A program made the position numbers and the translations under genes. DNA of 64,000 bases from Leucobacter rhizosphaerae (GTDB lineage: Bacteria > Actinomycetota > Actinomycetes > Actinomycetales > Microbacteriaceae), in contig NZ_CP095043.1 of NCBI RefSeq assembly GCF_022919175.1, forward strand, positions 558,001-622,000. The letters are read 5' to 3'. Shown piece after piece: positions 1 to 8,700 of the stretch. Positions within the stretch are counted from its first letter, which is position 1. Each line of letters begins with the position of its first letter. The notes beneath the pieces were generated by a model that saw only the letters and a program-made list of their open reading frames with translations, was not told where the DNA came from and ran no database searches.

Positions 1-357
1 GTCGAGCAGGGCGACGTCTTCGACGTGTTCTCCAACCCGCAGACCTCGACGACACGCCGCTTCGTCTCGACGGCGCTGCCGAGCCAGCCGGCCGACGACC
101 ACCTGGAGGCGCTGCGACAGCGGCACCGGGGCAAGCTCGTCACCATGACCTTCCGCGACGGCGACGTCGACCAGCCCGTCGTCTTCCAGACCCTCGCCGA
201 GCGCGGCGTCGGCGTGAGCATCGTGCACGGCGGGATCACCGACGTCGGCGGCCGGAGCTTCGGCAAGTTGACGCTCGAGCTCATCGGCGACGAGCTGCGG
301 GTGGAGCACGCGATCGCGGCCCTGGCCCAGGAGACCGACCTGGAGGTGCTGGCGTAA
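1..357 (+). CDS. metN: Methionine ABC transporter ATP-binding protein MetN, C-terminal part (5' truncated by window edge)
   Basis: Frame 1 is open from the first base to a TAA at 355-357. It begins inside the protein with VEQGDVFDVFSNPQ, the stretch that follows the nucleotide-binding domain in methionine importers. The remaining ~90 residues match a NIL/ACT-like regulatory domain (GITDVGGRSFGKLTLELIG, then IAALAQETDLEVL), which in this family binds methionine and shuts down transport. The nucleotide-binding motifs lie upstream of the window. The gene is joined to metI through TAATG, which shares one base. A GTG at position 25 is internal and is not the start. Function is confident from the domain plus the metI neighbour. 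Confidence 0.9.
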   Translation, partial: VEQGDVFDVFSNPQTSTTRRFVSTALPSQPADDHLEALRQRHRGKLVTMTFRDGDVDQPVVFQTLAERGVGVSIVHGGITDVGGRSFGKLTLELIGDELRVEHAIAALAQETDLEVLA

Positions 358-1022
358 TGGACAAGCTCATCGAATTGCTGGAGAGCGGCAAGTTCGTCGA
401 GGCGACCGTCGAGACCCTGTTCTACGTCGTCACGGCGATGGGGATCGGCGGGGTGCTCGGTCTGATCATCGGCGTCGCCCTCACCGTGACCCGGCAGGGC
501 GGCCTGCTCGACAACCGGGTCGTGTTCTGGGTGCTCAACTTCCTGGTCAACTTCTTCCGACCGATTCCCTTCGTGATCCTCATCGCGGCGCTCCAACCGC
601 TCGCCCGCCTGACGGTCGGCACGGGCATCGGAACCCCGGCGCTCCTCTTCGTGCTGTGCTTCGCAGCGACGTTCGGCATGGCCCGCCTCGTCGAGCAGAA
701 CCTGCTCACCGTTCCCCCCGGGGTGATCGAGGCCGCGCGGGCCATGGGTGCCGGTCCGCTCCGCACGATCTTCACCGTGCTGATCCCCGAGGGCCTCGGC
801 CCGCTCGTGCTCGGCTACACCTTCGCGTTCATCGCTGTGGTGGACATGACCGCGATGGCCGGTGTGATCGGCGGCGGCGGGCTTGGTAACCTGGCGCTGC
901 AGTACGGCTACCGTCAGTTCAACCCCTGGGTGACCTGGGCCGCCGTGCTCATCCTCATCGTGATCGTGCAGCTCGTGCAGGTGCTCGGCAACGGAATCGC
1001 TCGCAAGCTCCTTCGGAGGTAG
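357..1022 (+). CDS. metI: Methionine ABC transporter permease MetI
   Basis: This 221-residue integral membrane protein is the usual size for MetI. It has about five hydrophobic segments and the EAA-type coupling loop near residues 122-140 (EAARAMGAGPLRTIFTVLIP), followed by the family motif AMAGVIGGGGLGNLA near residue 163. With MetN it would form the D/L-methionine importer in the cytoplasmic membrane. The ATG at 357 overlaps the metN stop, indicating translational coupling. A substrate-binding lipoprotein (metQ) is not visible here and presumably lies upstream of metN or elsewhere. Confidence 0.93.
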   Translation: MDKLIELLESGKFVEATVETLFYVVTAMGIGGVLGLIIGVALTVTRQGGLLDNRVVFWVLNFLVNFFRPIPFVILIAALQPLARLTVGTGIGTPALLFVLCFAATFGMARLVEQNLLTVPPGVIEAARAMGAGPLRTIFTVLIPEGLGPLVLGYTFAFIAVVDMTAMAGVIGGGGLGNLALQYGYRQFNPWVTWAAVLILIVIVQLVQVLGNGIARKLLRR

Positions 1023-1024
1023 AC

Positions 1025-1894
1025 ATGGTGCAGCTCTCGGTCGCAGACCCGTCATCCGGATCCCCGCGGGAGCACACCGTGTCCGATCTCCGCCGTGCCG
1101 CGGAGGCGCTCTGGCCCGTCGCATCCGCGGAGAGCTGGGATCGGGTCGGGCTCGTGTCGGGCCGTGACGCTGCGCCGCTGCGACGCGTCCTGCTCGCCGT
1201 GGACCCCGTGGGCGCGACCGTCGACGAGGCGCTGGAGTGGGACGCCGACGTGCTGCTCGCGCATCACCCGCTGCTCTTGCGCGGTGTGCACTCGGTCGCG
1301 GAGGACACCGCCAAGGGGGCGCTGCTCGCCCGCCTGATCCGCGGCGACTGCGCGCTCCTCACCGCGCACACGAACGCCGATATCCCGGAGGGGGGCGTCT
1401 CCGCGGTGATCGCCGAGCGGCTCGGGCTGCGCGCTGCGCGCCCCATCGTGGAAAGCACATCTCCCGAGGTCTCGGGCGGCACGGCGGGCATCGGACGCGT
1501 GGGCACGCTCGACGCGCCGGAGTCGCTCCGCGCCTTCGCCGAGCGCGTCGCGGGGATCCTGCCGCAGACCGTCAGCGGCGTGCGGGTCGCGGGCGATCCG
1601 GATCGCGCGGTCCAGCGCATCGCGCTGCTCGGCGGCGCCGGCGACAGCCTGCTCGACCACCCGGCCGTCCTCGCGGCCGACGTCTATCTCACGAGCGACC
1701 TGCGCCACCACCCCGCGCAGGAGGCGCTGGAACGCGCTGCGGCCATGGGCGGGCCGGCGCTCATCGACGTCGCGCACTGGGCGAGCGAGTCGCTCTGGCT
1801 CGACGGCGCCGCCGAGCGACTGGGCGACCGCCTGCCCGGGGTCGAGTTCCGGGTGAGCACCCGACGCACCGACCCCTGGAGCTTCGCGGTCTGA
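1025..1894 (+). CDS. Nif3-like dinuclear metal centre protein (YbgI/NIF3 family)
   Basis: This 289-residue protein carries the NIF3 family hallmarks: AHHPLLLRG (~residue 80), TAHTNADIPEGG (~115), LGGAGDSL (~202), YLTSDLRHHPAQEA (~222) and DVAHWASE near the C-terminus. The conserved His/Asp/Glu residues there bind two metal ions in family structures. Its biochemical role is unresolved; GTP cyclohydrolase I type 2 homology is a name, not proof of activity. The ATG lies 2 bp after metI, with GGAGG at 1016-1020 inside the metI end, so it is probably the last gene of the metNI transcript. In many actinobacteria it sits directly before a zinc-ribbon coiled-coil gene, as here. Confidence 0.88.
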   Translation: MVQLSVADPSSGSPREHTVSDLRRAAEALWPVASAESWDRVGLVSGRDAAPLRRVLLAVDPVGATVDEALEWDADVLLAHHPLLLRGVHSVAEDTAKGALLARLIRGDCALLTAHTNADIPEGGVSAVIAERLGLRAARPIVESTSPEVSGGTAGIGRVGTLDAPESLRAFAERVAGILPQTVSGVRVAGDPDRAVQRIALLGGAGDSLLDHPAVLAADVYLTSDLRHHPAQEALERAAAMGGPALIDVAHWASESLWLDGAAERLGDRLPGVEFRVSTRRTDPWSFAV

Positions 1895-1935
1895 CGCGCC
1901 GTGCAACGGTCGTTCGTGACGCTAGGCTGTCAGCT

Positions 1936-2664
1936 ATGAAGGCCAGCACACGCCAGCAGAGACTGCTGCTCGATCTCCAAGACCTCGACAACACGCTGGC
2001 ACGGCTGCGCCGGAAGCGCGCCACACTGCCGGAGCGCGGCGATCTCGACGCGCTGAGCGGCGACACCGCGGCGGCCCGCGACCGTTTCATGCAAGCGCAG
2101 CGCGAACTCGACACGCGGCGCACGGAGCTCGCCCGCATCGAGGCCGACGTCGCCACCGTGCAGCAGCGCCGCGACCGCGACACCCAGATGCTCAGCGTCA
2201 GCACGTCCAGCAAAGAAGCCCAGTCGCTCCAGGGCGAGCTCGACACGCTCAGCCGTCGGCAGTCGGAGCTGGAGGATCGTGAGCTCGAGCTCATGGAGGT
2301 CGTCGAGGGGGTGCAGGCCACGTTCTCCGAGGCGGAGTCGCACCTCGCCGGGATCGACGCGCGCCGCGCCGAGATCCAGGCTCGGCTCGACGACGCGGAA
2401 CGTCGACTCGACGCCGAGCTCGCGTCGAACACCGAGGAGCGGGCCGGACTCGCTGCGGAGCTGCAGCGCGACCTGCTCGATCTGTACGAGGAGCTCCGCG
2501 GGCGCATCGGTCTCGGGGCGGCACGCCTGCGCGGCAACGTCTCGGAGGGCAGCAACATGGCGCTCGCCCCGGCCGAGCTCAGCGACATCCGCGCGACCGC
2601 ACCCGACGAGATCGTCTTCTGCCCGGGCAGCGGCGCGATCCTCGTCCGCGACTTCGAGGACTAG
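1936..2664 (+). CDS. Coiled-coil protein of the C4 zinc-ribbon (CT398-like) family, zinc ribbon degenerate
   Basis: The 242-residue protein starts MKASTRQQRLLLDLQDLDN at an ATG 41 bp after the Nif3 gene; the longer open frame upstream is an out-of-frame shadow of that gene. Residues ~15-190 are charged heptad-like coiled coil (IEADVATVQQRRDRDTQML, RQSELEDRELELMEVVEG). The C-terminus aligns in position with the family zinc ribbon (ALAPAELSDIRATAPDEIVF then CPGSGAILVRDFED). Only one cysteine of the usual two CxxC pairs remains, so zinc binding there is unlikely. Family function is unknown; the pairing with Nif3 is conserved in actinobacteria. Confidence 0.85.
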   Translation: MKASTRQQRLLLDLQDLDNTLARLRRKRATLPERGDLDALSGDTAAARDRFMQAQRELDTRRTELARIEADVATVQQRRDRDTQMLSVSTSSKEAQSLQGELDTLSRRQSELEDRELELMEVVEGVQATFSEAESHLAGIDARRAEIQARLDDAERRLDAELASNTEERAGLAAELQRDLLDLYEELRGRIGLGAARLRGNVSEGSNMALAPAELSDIRATAPDEIVFCPGSGAILVRDFED

Positions 2665-2681
2665 ACCCGGGCGGTCTCCGC

Positions 2682-2687
2682 TAGACT
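2682..2687 (+). promoter_or_regulatory. Probable -10 element of rnpB
   Basis: TAGACT lies 7 bp before the first base of the RNase P RNA P1 helix, which is the expected distance from a -10 box to a transcription start. I see no good -35 at the right spacing. Confidence 0.5.
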
Positions 2688-2694
2688 GAACCGT

Positions 2695-3083
2695 GGAATG
2701 GGTCGGTGAGACGGTCGCGTCACGGCGTCACGCGAGTGACAGATGTGCCGAGGAACGTCCGGGCTCCGCAGGGGAGAACGGTGGGTAACGCCCACCCGGG
2801 GCAACCCGCGAGAAAGTGCAACAGAGAGTAGACCGCCGGCGGTGCTTCGGTGCCGCAGGTAAGGCTGAAAGGGTGGTGTAAGAGACCACCGGCGTCCGTG
2901 GTGACACGGGCGGCCAGGTAAACCTCGTTCGGAGCAAGGCCAGACAGAAGACGATGACGCGCCCCGCCGAGTCTTCGGGTAGGCCGCTAGAGGGTACTGG
3001 CAACAGTGCCCCGAGAGAGATGACCGTCACCGCGGGTCTACGGACCGGCGGGACAGAACCCGGCGTATGATCCGGCCCATTCC
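2695..3083 (+). ncRNA. rnpB: RNase P RNA (class A)
   Basis: The ends pair as the P1 helix (GGAATGGGTCGG at 2695-2706 with the complementary CCGGCCCATTCC at 3072-3083). Conserved core blocks appear in order: GAGGAACGTCCGGGCT (CR-I) near 2751, CAACAGAGAGTAGACC (CR-II/III) near 2820, AAGGCTGAAAGGG near 2860, GGTAAACC near 2917, and the 3' block with CAGAACCCGGCGTATGA near 3055. The length of about 389 nt is typical of high-GC actinobacteria. It is the catalytic RNA that matures tRNA 5' ends. ORFs overlapping it on either strand are artefacts. Confidence 0.97.
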
Positions 3084-3108
3084 ACGCACCGGCTTCGGGG
3101 CCTCCGCG

Positions 3109-3978
3109 CTAGTCCGACAGCGTGAGGATCTCGAACCCGTTCTCGTGCACCACGATCGTGTGCTCGAACTGCGCGGTGACGGACTTGTCCCGGGTCGTGA
3201 CCGTCCAGCCGTCGGCCCACTGGTCCCACTCGTGCGTGCCGAGCGTGAGCATCGGTTCGATGGTGAACACCATGCCCGGGGTGATGAGATCGGCATAGGC
3301 CGGCGCCGAGTCGTAGTGGGGGATGATCAGGCCCGTGTGAAATGCCGCGCCCACACCGTGCCCGGTGAAATCGCGCACCACCCCGTACCCGAAGCGCTTG
3401 GCGTAGGTCTCGATGACCCGTCCGATCACGTTCACCTCGCGCCCGGGTCGTGCCGCCCGGATCCCGCGCATCATCGCCTCGTGCGTGCGTTCGACGAGCT
3501 GGTCGATCTCCTCACGCACCTCGCCGACGCGGAACGTGCGATTCGTGTCGCCGTGCATGCCGTCGAGGTAGGCCGTCACGTCCACGTTGACGATGTCGCC
3601 GTCTCGGAGCACGGTGTCGTCGGGGATCCCGTGGCAGATGACCTCGTTGACGGAGGTGCAGCTCGATGCCCGGTATCCGCGGTAACCGAGCGTCGAGGGA
3701 TACGCACCCGCGGCGACCACGGACTCGTGGGCGATCCGGTCGAGCTCCGCCGTCGTCGCGCCGGGCCGCACGGCCGCGCCGACGGCGTCGAGTGCCCGCG
3801 AGGCGATCCGGCCCGCAGCACGGATCCGTTCGATCTCGGCGTCGGTGTAGGTATTGTCGCCCGTGTACTCCGGGGGCCGATTCAGGCCCACGTAGGGCGG
3901 CCTGGCGATGCTGCCGGGCACGGTCCGCACCGGTGGGAGGGATCCGGGGACAAGATGGCCCTGTGCGTTGAATGGCAT
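3109..3978 (-). CDS. map: Type I methionine aminopeptidase
   Basis: This 289-residue cytosolic enzyme removes the N-terminal Met from nascent proteins. The five metal ligands can be placed: D133 and D144 (in [15 protein letters not shown]), H207 (GHGVG), E241 (IEPML) and E272 (QFEHT), with H116 in CHGIP. The ~40-residue N-terminal extension ([20 protein letters not shown]) is characteristic of the actinobacterial MetAP1c subtype. A TAGACT -10-like box ends only about 6 bp upstream of the ATG, suggesting a very short leader. It is transcribed divergently from the small protein at 4049. Confidence 0.97.
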   Translation of the reverse strand: MPFNAQGHLVPGSLPPVRTVPGSIARPPYVGLNRPPEYTGDNTYTDAEIERIRAAGRIASRALDAVGAAVRPGATTAELDRIAHESVVAAGAYPSTLGYRGYRASSCTSVNEVICHGIPDDTVLRDGDIVNVDVTAYLDGMHGDTNRTFRVGEVREEIDQLVERTHEAMMRGIRAARPGREVNVIGRVIETYAKRFGYGVVRDFTGHGVGAAFHTGLIIPHYDSAPAYADLITPGMVFTIEPMLTLGTHEWDQWADGWTVTTRDKSVTAQFEHTIVVHENGFEILTLSD

Positions 3979-4048
3979 GCCTCTAGTCTAGGAGTGAGCC
4001 GGGAGGCCGTTCCCGCTCGCTGGACCCGCGATCGAAAGGACGTGCACC

Positions 4049-4252
4049 GTGAGCAAGCGCGACTGGGGTGTCGAAGACCCCGCCGAGACGTACTGGTACA
4101 ACACCCGCACCGGCGAGGTGGAGGAGGGCCCGCAGTCGCTCTCCGTCGACCGCGTGGGCCCGTTCGCAACGCGCGAGGAGGCGGCGAACGCCACGGAGAT
4201 CGTGGCCGAGCGCGCCCGCAAGTGGGCCGAGGAAGACGCGCGGGACGAGTAG
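4049..4252 (+). CDS. Small conserved actinobacterial protein, SPOR-like
   Basis: This is a 67-residue protein starting at GTG with GAAAGGA 8 bp upstream. The sequence WYNTRTGEVEEGPQS followed by GPFATREEAANA resembles small proteins often labelled SPOR-domain in actinobacteria. The GPFATREEA element is like the second half of a SPOR repeat, but no signal peptide or membrane segment is present. It is rich in acidic residues at the C-terminus. It is divergent from map, about 70 bp away. Function is unknown; gene reality is well supported by RBS, codon use and composition. Confidence 0.75.
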   Translation: MSKRDWGVEDPAETYWYNTRTGEVEEGPQSLSVDRVGPFATREEAANATEIVAERARKWAEEDARDE

Positions 4253-4294
4253 CCCGGGGTGCGGGTGTCGTTGTGACGGCACTCGCACCTTCGT

Positions 4295-4310
4295 GTAACG
4301 CGATTGTTAC
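4295..4310 (+). promoter_or_regulatory. Possible GlnR-type half sites upstream of glnA2
   Basis: GTAAC-N6-GTTAC, an inverted repeat, lies 53 bp before the glnA2 start. The spacing matches the actinobacterial GlnR consensus (GTnAC-N6-GAAAC), but the second box is GTTAC and no third or fourth box is clear. This is weaker than the site at glnA1. Confidence 0.4.
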
Positions 4311-4362
4311 GCACGGAACGATAGTCTGATCGTGCCAGACGTCCCCAGTGATCGGAGCGGGT

Positions 4363-5700
4363 GTGAGTAAGCAACGAGATTTTGTCCTTCGCACCATCGA
4401 GGAGCGCGGCGTCAGGTTCGTCCGCCTGTGGTTCACCGACGTGTCGGGAACACTGAAGTCGGTCGCACTCGCGCCGGCCGAGGTGGAGGGTGCGTTCAGC
4501 GAGGGGATCGGCTTCGACGGCTCCGCCATCGAGGGTCTGACCCGCGCCTACGAGTCCGACCTGCTCGCGGTTCCGGATCCGTCGACGTTCCAGCTGCTGC
4601 CCTGGCGCAGCCAGAGCGAGCCCACCGCGCGCATGTTCTGCGACATCCGCACCCCGAACGGCGAGCCCGCGGTCGCCGATCCTCGCAACGTGCTGAAGCG
4701 CACCCTGGCGCAGGCCGCCGAACAGGGATTCACCTTCTACACGCACCCCGAGGTCGAGTTCTATCTGCTGCAGTCGAAGGCGTTCGGTGCCGAGGGGCCG
4801 GTGCCCGTCGACCGAGCCGGCTACTTCGACAACGTCCCCGGCGGCACCGCCCATGACTTCCGCCGCGAGAGCGTGAACATGCTCGAGGACCTCGGCATCT
4901 CCGTCGAGTTCAGTCACCATGAGGCCGGACCGGGTCAGAACGAGATCGATCTCCGCTACGCGGACGCGCTCACCACCGCAGACAATCTCATGACCTTCCG
5001 CACCGTCGTCAAAGAGGTGGCGATCTCACAGGGCGTGCACGCCACCTTCATGCCGAAGCCGCTCGCCGGGCACCCCGGATCGGGCATGCACTCGCATCTC
5101 TCGCTCTTCGAAGGCGACTCCAACGCCTTCTACGATCCGGCCGCGAAGCATCAACTCTCCCAGACCGGTCGTCGCTTCGTCGCGGGTCTCTTGCGCCACG
5201 CCCCGGAGATCACCGCGATCACCAACCAGTACATCAACTCCTACAAGCGGCTCTGGGGTGGCGACGAGGCCCCGTCGTTCGTGAGCTGGGGGCACAACAA
5301 CCGCTCCGCGCTCGTCCGGATCCCGATGTACAAGCCGGGCAAGGGCGGCGCCGCGCGGGTCGAGTACCGCGGCATGGACAGCGCGGTGAATCCCTACCTC
5401 GGCTTCTCGGTGCTGCTCGCGGCCGGACTCAAGGGCATCCAGGAGGAGTACGAGCTCCCCCCGGAGGCCGAGAACAACGTCTGGGCCCTCAGCGACGGCG
5501 AGCGGCGGGCGATGGGCTTCGACGCACTTCCGACGAGCCTCGACCACGCCCTCGCGGTCATGGAGCGCTCCGAACTCGTGGCCGAGACCCTCGGGGAGCA
5601 GGTCTTCGCGTTCTTCCTCCGCGACAAGCGCCGTGAGGTCGCCGAGTACCGCAGCCAGGTCACGCCCTACGAGCTCTCGTCGATGCTCGACACCGTCTAG
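4363..5700 (+). CDS. glnA2: Type I glutamine synthetase, GlnA2-like
   Basis: This 445-residue ATP-dependent glutamate-ammonia ligase-family enzyme aligns closely in layout with mycobacterial GlnA2: VLRTIEERGVRFVRLWFTD, then EGIGFDGSAIEG, the catalytic NEIDLR and MPKPLAGHPGSGMHSH, and NRSALVRIP. I chose GTG 4363 over GTG 4348 because GGAG at 4354-4357 is 5 bp from it and the product then begins SKQRDFVLR, matching homologues. The adenylylation loop has tryptophan (NNVWAL, W374) where GlnA1 has tyrosine, so GlnE should not modify it. It is 12 bp from glnE. In other actinomycetes GlnA2 is a minor or specialised synthetase; some relatives act on polyamines, so the substrate is not certain. Confidence 0.93.
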   Translation: MSKQRDFVLRTIEERGVRFVRLWFTDVSGTLKSVALAPAEVEGAFSEGIGFDGSAIEGLTRAYESDLLAVPDPSTFQLLPWRSQSEPTARMFCDIRTPNGEPAVADPRNVLKRTLAQAAEQGFTFYTHPEVEFYLLQSKAFGAEGPVPVDRAGYFDNVPGGTAHDFRRESVNMLEDLGISVEFSHHEAGPGQNEIDLRYADALTTADNLMTFRTVVKEVAISQGVHATFMPKPLAGHPGSGMHSHLSLFEGDSNAFYDPAAKHQLSQTGRRFVAGLLRHAPEITAITNQYINSYKRLWGGDEAPSFVSWGHNNRSALVRIPMYKPGKGGAARVEYRGMDSAVNPYLGFSVLLAAGLKGIQEEYELPPEAENNVWALSDGERRAMGFDALPTSLDHALAVMERSELVAETLGEQVFAFFLRDKRREVAEYRSQVTPYELSSMLDTV

Positions 5701-5712
5701 CACGGAGTCCAG

Positions 5713-8700
5713 TTGGCAGCTCAGCAGCGCGATCTGCGGCTCACGGACCTCGCGCGCGCCGGGTTCCAGGAGCTGACGTCGGCACGCGAGCAGCTCGACG
5801 AGCTCGCGGCCTGCCTCTCGGTTCCCGCAGCATCGCTCCTCGACCCGTTCGCGCACGCCGCTGATCCCGATGCGGCACTCATCCGCGCGCGGCAGCTCGG
5901 CGATCGGCATCCGGAGGTGCTCGCCGGGCTCGACGCAGCGCAGTTCGAGCGCCTCTGCCTGCTGTTCGGCTCGTCACCCGCACTCGGCGACTTCTTCGCA
6001 CGGCAGCCCGGCCGGCTCGCCGAGATCCTGCAGACCGGCGGCCGGCTGATCCGCACCGAGGAAGCCCGCCGCGCACTCGTCGAGGCGGTGCGCGGAGCTC
6101 CGGTCGGTGCCGGTGGGCCGCTCGCCGCCTCGGCGCTCGCCGGTGAGCCGGGATGGCTGGCACTCCGCGTGCGCTATCGCGAACTCCTGGCTGAGCTCAT
6201 GCTCCACGATCTGCGGGAAGCGCGCGCGGGCCGCGTCGAGGCGGCATTCGAGCCGGTGGCGCACGCGCTGTCGGACCTGGCCGGGGGAGCAGTGGAGGCC
6301 TCACTCGCGGTCGCGCGCGCGTCGCTGCTCGCGGGGCTCTCGGGCCCGGCGGTGCCGGCGGAGCGACTGTCCGTCGTCGACCTCGCCGTCGTCGCCATGG
6401 GCAAGTGCGGCGCCGAGGAGCTGAACGTCGTCTCCGACGTGGACGTCGTCTTCATCGTGGGAACCAGCGACGAGGAGGTCGTCGACGGCGACGCCCTGAT
6501 CCGGATCTCAACGCGGCTCGCGAGCGAGACGATGCGCGGGATCCATGACCCCGCGATCGAACCCCCGCTCTGGGAACTCGACGCGAACCTCCGACCCGAA
6601 GGGCGTCACGGCGCCCTCGTGCGCACGCTCGGCTCGATGCTGCACTACTACGAGCGGTGGGCCAAGGGGTGGGAGTTCCAGGCGCTGCTCAAGGCCCGCC
6701 CGCTCGCCGGCGATCGCGGCCTCGGCGAAGCCTTCGTGGCGGGGACGCGGGAGCTCGTCTGGTCCTCCTCCTCGCGGGAGGACTTCGTCGGGTCGGTTCA
6801 GCGCATGCGCCAGCGCGTCACGGAGCACATCGCGGACGATGAGCTGGAGGTGCAGCTGAAGCTCGGCCCGGGTGGCCTCCGCGACATCGAGTTCAGCGTC
6901 CAGCTGCTGCAGCTCGTGCACGGTCAGTACGACGAACGTCTGCACCTGCGCGGCACCCTGCCCGCGCTCCGCGCGCTCGTCGAGGGCGGGTACATCGCCC
7001 GCAGCGACGGGGAGCGGCTCGCGTCCGATTACCGGCGCCTGCGCACCCTCGAGCACCGGTTGCAGTTGCGCGAGCTCCGCCGTACCGCGATCATGCCGCG
7101 GGACGAGGAGAGCCTCCGGGTCCTCGCGCGCTCCACGGGACTCGCCGACACCTGGTCGGGGCTCCTCGCTCTGTGGGAGCTGATCAAGCGCGAGGTGCGG
7201 GAGCTGCACCTCAAGATCTTCTACGCTCCACTGCTCAGCGCCGTCGCGGCGCTCCCGGAGGAGGAGCTGGTGCTCGGCAGCGACGAGGCCCGCGCCCGCC
7301 TCAGCAGCATCGGCTTCCGGGATCCCGACGGCGCGATCCGGCACCTGAGCGCCCTGACTCGGGGGACGTCGCGACGCGCAAGGATCCAGCGCAATCTCAT
7401 GCCCGTCATGCTGCAGTGGCTCGCCGAGGGCACCGACCCCGACTTCGGTCTGCTCTCCTTCCGCCGGGTGAGCGAGGCCAACCAGGGGAACCCGTGGTAC
7501 CTGCGGCTGCTGCGCGACGGCACGGACGCGGCCGAGCGCCTCGCGCGGGTGCTGTCGTGCTCCCGGTACGCCGCCGAGCTGCTGGAGTCGATCCCGGAGG
7601 CCGTCGCTTGGCTCGAGAAGGATGATCGACTGCAGCCGCTCGGTCTGCCGACCTTGCTCGAGGAGATGCGCGCGATCGCGTCGCGTCGCGACTCCGCGGC
7701 GGACTCCTCCGCGATGCTCCGCACCGTGCACCGCAGAGAGGTGCTCCGCCTCGCCCTCGGACGCATCGTCGGGGCGATCGACGATCGTGACGTCGCCCTC
7801 GGCCTCGACGCGGCGCACACCGCGCTTCTGGACGGACTCCTGATCGCGCTGCGCCGCGACGAGGCCGCCGCTGCACCCGCCGCTGACCCGCTCGTCGAAC
7901 TCGCACTCATCGGTATGGGCCGCTACGGGGGTCGCGAGCTCGGTTTCGCCTCGGACATCGACATCGTCGCCGTCTTCCGGGCCGCGGACGGCGTGCCCGC
8001 AGAGCAGGCATCGCGCGCGGCCACGAAGCTCGTGTCCGAACTCCGGCGCCTCGTCTCCGACCCGCGGTTCCCGGTCGACTTGGACTTCGACCTCCGCCCC
8101 GAGGGGAAGAACGGACCCATCGTGCGCAGCCTCGATGCGTATCGCGCGTACTACGAGCGATGGTCGGTGACGTGGGAGGCGCAGGCGCTGCTGCGCGCCC
8201 GACACGTGGCCGGCGACGCCGCCCTCGGAGCCGATTTCATCGCACTCGCCGACGAGATCCGGTATCCCGCCGCGTTCGGCGACGCCGAGGTGCGAGAGGT
8301 GCGCCGGATCAAGGCGCGCGTCGAAGCCGAACGACTGCCGCAGGGCGCCGATCGGCGGCGGCATCTCAAGCTCGGCCCGGGGGGCATCAGCGACGTCGAG
8401 TGGCTGGTGCAGCTCATCCAACTCCGTGAGGGCCGCTCACATCCCGCGCTGCGCACCGTGTCGACCCTCGAGGCGCTGGTCGCCGCCCGCGACGCTGATC
8501 TCCTGGCCGCGGAAGACACGGAGCAGCTCACCGATTCCTGGCGCTTCGCGAGCCGCATCCGGTCCGCGCTGAAACTCTGGACGGGGCGGGCTTCGGACTC
8601 GCTGCCCACGGACTGGGCCGATCTCGAGGGCATTGCCGGGGTCCTGGGGCTTCCGGGCGGGCGCACCTCCGAGCTGGAGGAGCGGTGGTTCGCCGTGTCC

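Noticed and set aside
1237..1935. Upstream extension of the coiled-coil protein
   Set aside because: Arg-rich low-complexity translation that is an out-of-frame reading of the Nif3 gene; the true ATG at 1936 starts a family-like N-terminus.
2728..4329. Open frames inside the RNase P RNA and the 420-codon plus-strand frame from 3067
   Set aside because: The first overlaps conserved rnpB core sequence; the second is the antisense of map, which has all metal ligands in place.
4348..4362. GTG 4348 as the glnA2 start
   Set aside because: GTG 4363 has a correctly spaced GGAG and gives the N-terminus seen in homologues.
6508..8421. 637-codon minus-strand frame
   Set aside because: Antisense shadow of glnE; the sense strand carries both nucleotidyltransferase motifs.
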